Source: Clostridiales bacterium UBA8960
Lineage (GTDB): Bacteria > Bacillota > Clostridia > Peptostreptococcales > Acidaminobacteraceae
Assembly (NCBI GenBank): GCA_003482695.1
Contig: DMYC01000190.1
Coordinates: 1 to 8,116, forward strand
Direction: 5' to 3'
Length of the DNA stretch: 8,116 nucleotides
Of the stretch, positions 1 to 6,259 are shown one piece after another (within the stretch, counting starts at the first letter, position 1; every line of letters starts with the position of its first letter). The translations under genes and the position numbers were made by a program. The notes beneath the pieces were generated by a model. The model was given only the letters and a program-made list of their open reading frames with translations. It was not told where the DNA came from and searched no databases.

Positions 1-536
1 GTGATGGAGAGTTTTTCACCGATTTGGATGTTATGGTTTTTGGTGGCGGTGACACGGCACTTGAAGAGGCCATTTTCATCACGCGTTTTGCTAAGAAAGT
101 GACCATCGTTCACAGGCGTGATGCTTATAGAGCGGCAAAATCCATCATCGAAAAAGCTCAAAAAAATCCAAAAATAGAGTTTATCATGAATTCAGGCGCA
201 AAACGCATAATCGGCGAAGGCATGGTGAGTGGTGTCGAACTAGAGAACTTTGTTACAGGTGAGTGTACTGAAATCATGGCAGATCCTAACGATGGTTTGA
301 TGGGCATCTTCGTATTTGTCGGTTATATACCCGAGACAGACCTCGTAAAAGGGATCGTTACACTTGACTCAACCGGTTATATCAAAACCGATGAACTCAT
401 GCAAACGGGTATACCTGGTGTATTTGCAGCAGGAGACATCAGAGCCAAATCGCTTAGACAAGTGGTTACAGCAACTGCTGATGGTGCAATAGCGGCCGTT
501 CAAGCAGAAAAATATGTTGATTCATTGATGGAATAG
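1..536 (+). CDS. trxB: Thioredoxin reductase, NADPH-dependent, C-terminal part (5' end outside window)
   Basis: Flavoprotein that moves electrons from NADPH through FAD and a CxxC pair to thioredoxin in the cytoplasm. The frame is open from base 3 to the TAG at 534-536, so about 177 residues are seen, roughly the C-terminal half of a ~310-residue enzyme. The first full codons read DGEFFTDLDV, matching the stretch just after the redox CxxC in this family; bases 1-2 (GT) could end a TGT codon for the second Cys. Next come the NADPH-binding GGGDTALEEA and the HRRDAYRA motif that contacts the NADPH 2'-phosphate, which argues against a ferredoxin-type reductase lacking that motif. The FAD motif (GVFAAGDIR, then RQVVTATADGAIAA) lies near the C-terminus, and the end is complete. 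The gene continues directly into the thioredoxin gene, as in trxB-trxA pairs of amino-acid-fermenting Clostridia. A TTG at 24 could be mistaken for a start but lies inside the conserved fold. Confidence 0.95.
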   Translation, partial: DGEFFTDLDVMVFGGGDTALEEAIFITRFAKKVTIVHRRDAYRAAKSIIEKAQKNPKIEFIMNSGAKRIIGEGMVSGVELENFVTGECTEIMADPNDGLMGIFVFVGYIPETDLVKGIVTLDSTGYIKTDELMQTGIPGVFAAGDIRAKSLRQVVTATADGAIAAVQAEKYVDSLME

Positions 537-541
537 GGGGA
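536..541 (+). promoter_or_regulatory. Ribosome binding site deciding the trxA start
   Basis: A G-rich stretch, GGGGGA, begins at the last base of the trxB stop codon. It lies 7 nt before ATG 549 but only 1 nt before ATG 543, so 549 is the better thioredoxin start. The overlap with the trxB stop suggests translational coupling. Confidence 0.55.
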
Positions 542-548
542 AATGGAC

Positions 549-866
549 ATGCTCGATTTAGATAAGGACAACTTTGAAAACGAAGTACTGAAGGCTTCTG
601 GAATAGTCGTCGTCGATTTTTGGGGCGAAGGATGTGAGCCATGCAAAGCGCTAATGCCTGATTTCGAGTCGATTGCTTCGGAATACGACGGGAAAGCCAC
701 ATTCGGTAAACTGAACACATCGAAGGAACGCAGACTTGCGATAAGTCAACGTGTTTTAGGATTGCCGACGGTCGTGCTTTATAAAGATGGCACCAGAATG
801 GGCGAATGCACAAAGGATTCCGCAAATGCCGAAGGCATAAAAGCGCTAATCGAAACGCATTTATAG
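549..866 (+). CDS. trxA: Thioredoxin with variant CEPC active site (glycine-reductase-type)
   Basis: Small cytoplasmic disulfide reductant, 105 residues from ATG 549 (107 if ATG 543 is used), the usual thioredoxin length. Visible fold marks are VVVDFW (residues 20-25, with the buried Asp23), the active site GCEPC (28-32) followed by KALMP, and the cis-proline loop GLPT (71-74). Canonical thioredoxins have WCGPC; here Trp becomes Gly and the Gly of the CGPC becomes Glu. Such WGxGCxPC sites are known from thioredoxins encoded with glycine, sarcosine or betaine reductase genes in Clostridia such as Eubacterium acidaminophilum (GCVPC); the link here is inferred. A third cysteine (Cys87) lies outside the active site. 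The gene sits 12 nt after trxB, so TrxB is its obvious partner, and a terminator follows 17 nt later, so any reductase genes would lie upstream or elsewhere. Confidence 0.93.
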   Translation: MLDLDKDNFENEVLKASGIVVVDFWGEGCEPCKALMPDFESIASEYDGKATFGKLNTSKERRLAISQRVLGLPTVVLYKDGTRMGECTKDSANAEGIKALIETHL

Positions 867-882
867 TGATAGAATAATAGTG

Positions 883-939
883 AGCAAGAGCCATTACGGG
901 TCGAATTTGTCGATTTTGTAAGCTCTTGCTTTTTCTTTT
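883..939 (+). terminator. Intrinsic terminator of the trxB-trxA unit
   Basis: AGCAAGAGC (883-891) pairs with GCTCTTGCT (922-930). The stem continues as TTAC (894-897) with GTAA (918-921) after a two-base bulge, and TCGA/TCGA (901-904/910-913) can close the tip. A T-rich tract TTTTTCTTTT follows at 930-939. Confidence 0.88.
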
Positions 940-1041
940 GGAGTAATCATACAAATAAATGGACAAAAAACTGTTGTAAGTGTATAAAAACAATAATTAT
1001 TTTATTAATTTAATATAATGATTAATTTCACCTAAATTGGA

Positions 1042-1047
1042 TATAAT
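1042..1047 (+). promoter_or_regulatory. Candidate -10 box for the nucleoside-binding lipoprotein gene
   Basis: A perfect TATAAT lies 118 nt before the lipoprotein ATG. No good -35 hexamer sits upstream; ATGATT at 1018-1023, with an 18-nt spacer, matches only three positions. The box is flanked by TTCACC (1027-1032) and GGTGAA (1048-1053), a perfect 6-bp inverted repeat that could be an operator. A second TATAAT at 1014-1019 is an alternative, also without a clear -35. Which is used cannot be decided from sequence. Confidence 0.45.
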
Positions 1048-1075
1048 GGTGAAGGAAGGGCTCAAATAATATAGC

Positions 1076-1105
1076 AATTCTCCATAATAAAAGAAGGATT
1101 TTTTT
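1076..1105 (+). terminator. Terminator-like hairpin in the 5' leader (possible attenuator)
   Basis: AATTCTCC (1076-1083) can pair with GAAGGATT (1093-1100) through six outer pairs (one T-G wobble), one mismatch and a C-G pair. Seven T residues follow at 1099-1105. The stem is AT-rich and weak, so it may only partly stop transcription. It lies between the candidate promoters and the lipoprotein ATG, where an attenuator would be. No recognised riboswitch precedes it. Confidence 0.35.
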
Positions 1106-1165
1106 AGTATTTGTAGAATAAGTATTATTCGGGCAAAATTCTAAATTAAGAGGAGGAAACATTAA

Positions 1166-2254
1166 ATGAGTAAAAGAGTTCTTGCTTTGGTGCTCGTTGT
1201 TATGCTTGTCGGATTAATGGTAGCTGGCTGTGCAAAAGCAAACGACACTGAAAAAACTAAAGTAGGTATGGTTACTGACTCAGGTACGATTGACGATAAA
1301 TCGTTCAACCAAGGTACATGGGAAGGTATCAAGCGTTACGAAGCGGATAAAGGTACGATCGAAACATCATACCAACAACCTGACAACGAATCAGAAACAG
1401 ATTACATCAATGCGATTTCTGACCTTGTTGACAATGGTTACCAAATCATCGTAACACCTGGTTTCAAATTTGAAACAGCGATTTACAAAGCACAAGATCA
1501 ATTTCCTGATACGACTTTCATCTTAATTGATGGCGAGCCACATTCTGAAGACTACACACAATTCAAAATTGGCGAGAATGTTGTTTCAGTATTCTTCAAC
1601 GAGCATGAAGCTGGTTTCTTAGTGGGTGTTGCTGCAGCACTTTCAACTGAAACTGGAAAACTTGGTTTCGTTGGTGGTATGGAAATTCCTCCAGTACAAA
1701 GATTTGGTTGGGGCTATCAAGCAGGCGTTAAGTACGCTAATGATAACTTCGGAACAAATGCTGAAATCGTGGATTACCTTTACGAAGGTTCATTCAACAA
1801 CGTAGCGGGCGGACAACAAATCGCTTCTGGTATGTACGATAAAGGCATCGACACGATTTTCCACGCTGCTGGCGGCGTAGGCGTTGGTGTTTTCTCTGAA
1901 GCAATCGAGAGAGCAACTAATGGTCAAAACGTATGGGTTATCGGCGTTGACGCTGACCAATACGAAGCTGGAAGATTATCAGCGGATAGTGACAAGTCTG
2001 TTACACTTACATCTGCTATGAAAGGCGTTGACGTTGCTGCTTATGATTATATCGATGCTAAATTAGGCGATAAATTCCCAGGCGGACAAAAAATTACAAT
2101 GTCACTTGCTGATGGCGCTGTTGGTATTCCAAAAGAAAATCCTAACTTAAGTGCAGAAACAGTAACAAAAGTTGAAGAAGCTAAGAAAGCCGTATTAGAT
2201 GGCACCTTCAAAGTTCCTGCAACACAAGAAGAGTTGGATGCATATTTAAAATAG
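1166..2254 (+). CDS. nupN: BMP/PnrA-family nucleoside-binding lipoprotein of an ABC importer
   Basis: Extracellular, membrane-anchored substrate-binding protein that delivers a nucleoside, probably a purine nucleoside, to the ABC transporter encoded downstream. The 362 residues start with a positively charged, hydrophobic signal ending in a lipobox VAGC, so Cys22 should be lipid-modified. The mature protein opens with the family hallmark VTDSGTIDDKSFNQGTWEG (residues 36-54); in Treponema PnrA this segment contacts the purine nucleoside. Other BMP-family stretches are GFVGGMEIPPVQRFGWGYQAG (167-187, shown in part), HAAGGVGVGVF (233-243) and WVIGVDADQY (257-266). The start is secure: AGGAGG at 1151-1156 lies 9 nt before the ATG. 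A hairpin after the stop probably lowers readthrough into the ATPase gene, allowing excess binding protein, as is common for ABC importers. The symbol follows B. subtilis nupN by family and gene order; exact substrate is inferred. Confidence 0.93.
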   Translation: MSKRVLALVLVVMLVGLMVAGCAKANDTEKTKVGMVTDSGTIDDKSFNQGTWEGIKRYEADKGTIETSYQQPDNESETDYINAISDLVDNGYQIIVTPGFKFETAIYKAQDQFPDTTFILIDGEPHSEDYTQFKIGENVVSVFFNEHEAGFLVGVAAALSTETGKLGFVGGMEIPPVQRFGWGYQAGVKYANDNFGTNAEIVDYLYEGSFNNVAGGQQIASGMYDKGIDTIFHAAGGVGVGVFSEAIERATNGQNVWVIGVDADQYEAGRLSADSDKSVTLTSAMKGVDVAAYDYIDAKLGDKFPGGQKITMSLADGAVGIPKENPNLSAETVTKVEEAKKAVLDGTFKVPATQEELDAYLK

Positions 2255-2268
2255 TTTTGTCTGAAATG

Positions 2269-2303
2269 AAGGATTACTGAGTACTTCTCAGTAATCCTTT
2301 CTA
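2269..2303 (+). terminator. Hairpin after the lipoprotein gene, probable partial terminator
   Basis: AAGGATTACTGAG (2269-2281) pairs perfectly with CTCAGTAATCCTT (2287-2299) around a 5-nt loop, a 13-bp stem starting 15 nt after the stop codon. The following T tract is short and broken (TTTCTAAATCATTTTG). It could be a leaky terminator or an mRNA-stabilising 3' end that raises lipoprotein mRNA over the ATPase/permease mRNA. Confidence 0.7.
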
Positions 2304-2441
2304 AATCATTTTGTTGCTCTTGTTTCCGGTTATAGATATTTGCTCGCAAAAATAGATCATATAAGTAAGTCATGGACTCATAATACAACTAATTATTCCA
2401 GCATATTTTTTTTATATATATAAATATTAAATCATAGTGTA

Positions 2442-2472
2442 TTGACGATTAGAGATTTTATCTCTTCATAAA
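2442..2472 (+). promoter_or_regulatory. Possible internal promoter for the ATPase-permease genes, with a dyad in its spacer
   Basis: TTGACG (2442-2447) is a near-consensus -35, and CATAAA (2467-2472) the best -10, at a long 19-nt spacing. An AT-rich stretch (2405-2430) upstream could act as an UP element. Between the boxes lies a perfect dyad, AGAGATTTTATCTCT (2451-2465), with 6-bp arms and a 3-nt loop. The -10 and spacing are poor, so this is tentative. Nothing else is recognised in the 2304-2441 gap. Confidence 0.3.
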
Positions 2473-2486
2473 TAAAGCTAAGGTTG

Positions 2487-2492
2487 GGTGAT
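2487..2492 (+). promoter_or_regulatory. Weak ribosome binding site supporting ATG 2496
   Basis: GGTGAT matches the 3' part of the Shine-Dalgarno sequence and ends 3 nt before ATG 2496; AAGG at 2480-2483 is a further, more distant match. A TTG at 2484 in the same frame lacks a site of its own, and family proteins begin at a Met before YVIEM, so 2496 is preferred. Confidence 0.45.
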
Positions 2493-2495
2493 ACA

Positions 2496-4025
2496 ATGGG
2501 ATATGTTATTGAAATGCTCAATATTCGCAAAGAGTTTCCTGGGATTGTTGCGAATGACAATGTAACATTGCAAGTTAGAAAAGGCGAAATACACGCGTTG
2601 CTCGGTGAAAATGGCGCAGGTAAATCAACGCTGATGTCTGTTCTTTTTGGTATGTACCAACCTGAAGCGGGCAAGATTATTGTAAATGAAAAAGAAGTGA
2701 AAATAACCAACCCAAATGTTGCGAATGAACTTGGAATCGGAATGGTTCATCAACATTTTAAATTGGTTGAAGTGTTTTCCGTGACAGAAAACATCATACT
2801 AGGACTTGAACCGACAAAAGGGATTCATTTGGACATCAACAAAGCCGCAAAGAGGATTAAAGAACTTTCAGATCAGTATGGACTAAGTGTTGACCCATAT
2901 GCGTTGATTCAAGACATATCAGTGGGTATGCAACAACGTGTTGAAATTCTAAAAATGCTTTATAGAAATGCCGATATTTTGATTTTTGATGAGCCAACAG
3001 CCGTTTTGACGCCGCAAGAAATCCATGAGCTTATGAGCATCATGAAACGTTTAAAGGCAGAAGGCAAGTCGATCGTCTTAATCACGCATAAGTTGAAAGA
3101 AATCAAAGAAGTTGCAGACCGCTGTACGGTGCTCAGAAAAGGCCGCTATATTGATACCGTTGAGCTAAAAGACACGCCTGAACATGAAATGGCAAGACTC
3201 ATGGTTGGACGTGAAGTCAACTTCAAAGTCGATAAAAAAGAAGCAAAAGCCAAAGAGACCGTACTAAAAGTAACGGGGTTGAACGTTCTGGATAATAGAA
3301 AATTACCTGCTGTCCGAAGCTTGAACCTCGATGTTAGAGCGGGTGAAATATTTGGAATTGCAGGGATCGACGGCAATGGACAGAAAGAGTTGATCGAAGC
3401 GATTACAGGACTTCGCAACATCGAGTCTGGTATCGTGGAACTCAATGGCGTAGACATCACCAAGTTGTCTGTTCGACATAAGACAGAATCGGGAATCGGT
3501 CATATTCCTGAAGATCGACACAAGCACGGCTTAGTACTCGATTACAACCTTGGCGAGAATATGGTTTTGCAAACGTATTATAAAGAGCCTTTTTCAAGCA
3601 ATGGGCTATTAAATAAGGATAACATCAAAACGTATACGGATCGATTGATTCAAGAGTTTGACGTCAGATCTGGTCAAGGTGCGATCACACCTGTTAGAAG
3701 TATGTCTGGAGGCAACCAGCAAAAGGCGATTATCGCCAGAGAAGTGGACCGTTCACCATCACTCCTCATTGCTTCACAACCAACACGTGGATTGGACGTC
3801 GGTGCGATAGAGTATATTCACGGGCGATTAATAGCAGAACGCGATAAAGGCAAAGCTGTTCTGTTAGTATCTTTTGAGCTTGACGAAATACTGAACGTTT
3901 CGGATCGTGTCGGCGTCATCTATGAAGGAAGCATCGTCGATGTTGATGAAACAGCAAACACGAACGAGAACCAATTAGGACTTCTGATGGCTGGTTCAGC
4001 AAAAGGAGGGGTGAAGGGTGCGTAA
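2496..4025 (+). CDS. nupO: Nucleoside ABC transporter ATPase with two nucleotide-binding domains
   Basis: Cytoplasmic motor of the importer, 509 residues with two ABC domains in one chain, as in NupO and sugar-type RbsA ATPases. Domain 1 (about 1-240) is canonical: Walker A GENGAGKST (37-45), Q-loop Gln86, Walker B ILIFDEP (161-167) and H-loop His198, but its signature is SVGMQQ (142-147). Domain 2 (about 254-500) has a normal signature, SGGNQQK (404-410). Its Walker A reads GIDGNGQKE (290-298), with Gln for the Lys; its Walker B ends ASQPT, with Ser and Gln for the Asp-Glu pair; and Phe460 replaces the His. Since each ATP site joins the Walker motifs of one domain to the signature of the other, one complete and one degenerate site result. 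That pattern is normal in this family. The end overlaps the next gene by 8 nt, so translation is coupled to the permease. Confidence 0.95.
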   Translation: MGYVIEMLNIRKEFPGIVANDNVTLQVRKGEIHALLGENGAGKSTLMSVLFGMYQPEAGKIIVNEKEVKITNPNVANELGIGMVHQHFKLVEVFSVTENIILGLEPTKGIHLDINKAAKRIKELSDQYGLSVDPYALIQDISVGMQQRVEILKMLYRNADILIFDEPTAVLTPQEIHELMSIMKRLKAEGKSIVLITHKLKEIKEVADRCTVLRKGRYIDTVELKDTPEHEMARLMVGREVNFKVDKKEAKAKETVLKVTGLNVLDNRKLPAVRSLNLDVRAGEIFGIAGIDGNGQKELIEAITGLRNIESGIVELNGVDITKLSVRHKTESGIGHIPEDRHKHGLVLDYNLGENMVLQTYYKEPFSSNGLLNKDNIKTYTDRLIQEFDVRSGQGAITPVRSMSGGNQQKAIIAREVDRSPSLLIASQPTRGLDVGAIEYIHGRLIAERDKGKAVLLVSFELDEILNVSDRVGVIYEGSIVDVDETANTNENQLGLLMAGSAKGGVKGA

Positions 4026-5145
4026 AATTAGAGCATATTTGTCGATAGAGAAAAACCAAAATAAAGTCATCCCTTTTCTGTCTGTCATACTAGGATTCAT
4101 TATTGGCGCGATCGTCATGATTGCCTCTGGTTTCAATCCGATTGAGGCTTATTCCAAGCTATTCCAAGGTGCGGGTTTATATGGCGACATTCGCCGTTTA
4201 GGTGAAACATTTGTACTTGCAACATCGCTCACGCTAACAGGACTTGCTGTCGCTTTCGGTATGAGAACCGGTCTATTCAATATCGGTGCTTCTGGACAAC
4301 TATTAATGGGTGGTTTTGTCGCGGTATTCATCGGCATCACATTGGACCTTCCAAAAATAATCCATATGCCACTTGCGGTGACTGCAGCGATGCTAATGGG
4401 TGCATTATGGGGAATGATTCCAGGTTTGTTAAAAGCCAAATTTAATGTGCATGAAGTCGTTTCGTCGATTATGATGAACTGGATTGCCGTCTGGACGGTG
4501 TATTATTTCGTGCCAGCTTATATAAAGGGACGTTATGATACGGAGTCTGCCACGATTAAAAGCACGGCGAGTTTAAGGGTTCCGTGGCTTACTGATCTGT
4601 TTAATGGTTCATCTATGAATTTAGGCATATTTATTGCCATTTTTGCGGCGATTGCCGTATGGTTTATACTCGAAAAAACGACATTTGGTTATGAACTTAA
4701 AGCCGTTGGCTTGAATAAAGAAGCTGCAAAATATGCAGGAATCCACGTCAACAGAAACATCGTTTTATCCATGATGATTTCAGGTGCGCTTGCAGGTTTG
4801 GCAGGTGCGACATTTTATCTTGGATACACCAATAACGTTAAAATCGGGGAACTTCCAACGCTTGGCTTTGACGGAATCGCCGTTGCGCTATTAGGGGTGA
4901 ACACACCTTTTGGGGTTGTTCTTTCAGCTTTGCTATTTGGTGTCATGAATGCAGGCAAAGGCTTCATGCAAGCGGCTACCAAAGTGCCGAACGAACTCGT
5001 TCAAATCATTATGGCGGTTATTATTTTCTTTGCTGCTGCAACGCTGTTGATTAGAAAACTCATACAGTTTACAGTAAGAGTAAAGACGGTTCCAACCCCA
5101 GTGATTGAAACAGCACAAGATTCATCGGATGGAGGTGAAAAATAA
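4018..5145 (+). CDS. nupP: Nucleoside ABC transporter permease, first subunit (LivH/BPD_transp_2 family)
   Basis: Inner-membrane channel subunit, 375 residues. About eight to ten hydrophobic segments are visible, near residues 17-38, 62-80, 91-108, 116-137, 146-165, 201-217, 247-268, 285-310 and 326-345. Family marks are NIGASGQ (88-94), shared with branched-chain amino-acid and nucleoside permeases, the cytoplasmic loop FGYELKAVGLNKEAAKYAGI (223-242), and SGALAGLAGA (255-264). The start is GTG 4018, inside the end of the ATPase gene, with AGGAGGGG (4003-4010) 7 nt before it. A C-terminal hydrophilic tail of about 25 residues (351-375) follows the last membrane segment. The stop and the next start overlap as TAATG. 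It should form a heterodimeric channel with the next gene product. Confidence 0.94.
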   Translation: MRKIRAYLSIEKNQNKVIPFLSVILGFIIGAIVMIASGFNPIEAYSKLFQGAGLYGDIRRLGETFVLATSLTLTGLAVAFGMRTGLFNIGASGQLLMGGFVAVFIGITLDLPKIIHMPLAVTAAMLMGALWGMIPGLLKAKFNVHEVVSSIMMNWIAVWTVYYFVPAYIKGRYDTESATIKSTASLRVPWLTDLFNGSSMNLGIFIAIFAAIAVWFILEKTTFGYELKAVGLNKEAAKYAGIHVNRNIVLSMMISGALAGLAGATFYLGYTNNVKIGELPTLGFDGIAVALLGVNTPFGVVLSALLFGVMNAGKGFMQAATKVPNELVQIIMAVIIFFAAATLLIRKLIQFTVRVKTVPTPVIETAQDSSDGGEK

Positions 5146-6095
5146 TGTGGGATATGATAACGAGTATTATTCCTTTATCGCTTGCTTATACGGCACCTTT
5201 ATTGATCATTTCGCTAGGTGGGTTGTACAGTGAAAGAAGTGGTGTAGTTAATATAGGACTTGAAGGTTTGATGGGCGTCGGTGCATTTGCTGCCGCGATG
5301 TTCACCGTTACTTTTCAAAGTGTATTAGGCCCTTCAACTATATGGTTTGCGCTGCTCGCAGCAGTGTTGGCAGGAACGCTATTGTCATTCTTCCACGCAT
5401 TCGCCAGTGTTTCGATGAATGCAAATCAAGTCATCAGTGGAACGGCGATCAACATGTTCTCGATGGCCATCACGGTCTACATGGCACGTTGGTTGACTGG
5501 AAGTTCAAACGTTCAAATCAAAAGGTTTTTCATTAAGTCAGATATTCCGATTTTAAGCGATATACCGATTATTGGCCCTCTGTTTTTTAGCAAAGTATAT
5601 ATTACGACTTATGTGGTTTTGGCGATTATATTGGTCAGTTGGTTTTTACTTTATAAAACACGGTTTGGATTAAGATTAAGAGCTTGTGGTGAAAATCCAC
5701 AATCTGCAGATTCCATGGGCGTCAGCGTCAAAAAAATGCGTTATATAGGCGTATTGGTTTCAGGTGCACTAGCGGGTCTTGGAGGCGGCATCGTCATTAT
5801 GACTTATGCAAAGGAGTTCTCGCAGCTTACGTTCAACGGTCTTGGGTTCCTTGCGCTTGCAGCGCTTATATTCGGTAAATGGAAGCCATTTGGCATACTG
5901 GGTGCATCCGTGTTCTTTGGAATTGCGATGACAGTTGCGAACATGTCTGTCATTATACCATCGCTTCAAAATGTTCCAAACATATTCTTAAATACATTCC
6001 CTTATGTGGTGACACTACTTGCCCTTGTCCTTTTCTCCAACAGTTCGGTTGGTCCGAAAGCGGCAGGCGAACCGTATGATGTGAGTAAACGATAA
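5145..6095 (+). CDS. nupQ: Nucleoside ABC transporter permease, second subunit (LivH/BPD_transp_2 family)
   Basis: Second inner-membrane channel subunit, 316 residues, the usual size for the shorter permease of this transporter type. The family motif NIGLEG lies at residues 36-41. The loop thought to contact the ATPase is FGLRLRACGENPQSADSMGV (174-193), followed by SGALAGLGGG (206-215). Hydrophobic segments are near residues 10-27, 42-58, 66-84, 97-115, 152-170, 199-219, 233-262 and 282-298. Start ATG 5145 overlaps the previous stop by one base (TAATG), and GGAGGTGA (5131-5138) is an almost perfect ribosome site 6 nt ahead, so coupled, efficient translation is expected. A strong terminator follows, marking the end of the operon. 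Confidence 0.94.
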   Translation: MWDMITSIIPLSLAYTAPLLIISLGGLYSERSGVVNIGLEGLMGVGAFAAAMFTVTFQSVLGPSTIWFALLAAVLAGTLLSFFHAFASVSMNANQVISGTAINMFSMAITVYMARWLTGSSNVQIKRFFIKSDIPILSDIPIIGPLFFSKVYITTYVVLAIILVSWFLLYKTRFGLRLRACGENPQSADSMGVSVKKMRYIGVLVSGALAGLGGGIVIMTYAKEFSQLTFNGLGFLALAALIFGKWKPFGILGASVFFGIAMTVANMSVIIPSLQNVPNIFLNTFPYVVTLLALVLFSNSSVGPKAAGEPYDVSKR

Positions 6096-6106
6096 TATGC
6101 AAGAAT

Positions 6107-6151
6107 AATGCCTCTGAATGTCAAAAGCATTCAGGGGCATTTCTATTTTTT
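6107..6151 (+). terminator. Strong intrinsic terminator of the nucleoside transporter operon
   Basis: AATGCCTCTGAATG (6107-6120) pairs with CATTCAGGGGCATT (6128-6141), a 14-bp stem with one T-G wobble and a 7-nt loop. It is followed by TTCTATTTTTT (6141-6151). It starts 11 nt after the second permease stop codon. Confidence 0.92.
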
Positions 6152-6181
6152 CAGTAAGAACTATCATTATTTTTGAGGATT

Positions 6182-6190
6182 TGGTATAAT
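6182..6190 (+). promoter_or_regulatory. Extended -10 promoter of rpoN
   Basis: TGGTATAAT combines a TGN extension with a perfect -10 hexamer (6185-6190). No convincing -35 is present at the usual distance (TATCAT at 6162-6167), as is usual for extended -10 promoters. Transcription would begin near 6197, leaving a leader of about 60 nt. Confidence 0.65.
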
Positions 6191-6204
6191 GATAACGTTA
6201 TTAT
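6189..6204 (+). promoter_or_regulatory. Candidate CcpA (cre) operator over the rpoN transcription start
   Basis: ATGATAACGTTATTAT matches the B. subtilis cre consensus WTGNNARCGNWWWCAW, as I recall it, at all but one fixed position (T instead of C in the second half). It contains a perfect 10-bp palindrome, ATAACGTTAT (6192-6201). The site overlaps the -10 box and predicted start point, where binding would repress. It rests on one pattern match and could be chance in AT-rich DNA. Confidence 0.4.
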
Positions 6205-6259
6205 GTACCATGATGGTCAACCCATCGTGGAACTTGGCGATCAATTAGATTAGGATGAG

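Noticed and set aside
466..993. Long - strand frame opposite trxB and trxA
   Set aside because: It is opposite well-recognised conserved genes, has a Cys/Arg/Ser-rich composition typical of shadow frames, and crosses the terminator.
1107..1121. CodY-box-like sequence in the lipoprotein leader
   Set aside because: It matches only about nine of fifteen positions of the recalled AATTTTCWGAAAATT, no better than chance in AT-rich DNA.
940..1165. Purine riboswitch ahead of the nucleoside-binding gene
   Set aside because: Expected from the gene's role, but none of the conserved loop and junction sequences of the purine aptamer can be found, and the space between the -10 boxes and the hairpin is too short for one.
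5482..5496. Sigma-54 promoter-like TGGCACG-N4-TTGA inside the second permease gene
   Set aside because: The near-invariant GC at -12 is GA, it lies inside a conserved coding region in which the bases encode Met-Ala-Arg-Trp-Leu-Thr, and no suitable gene start follows.
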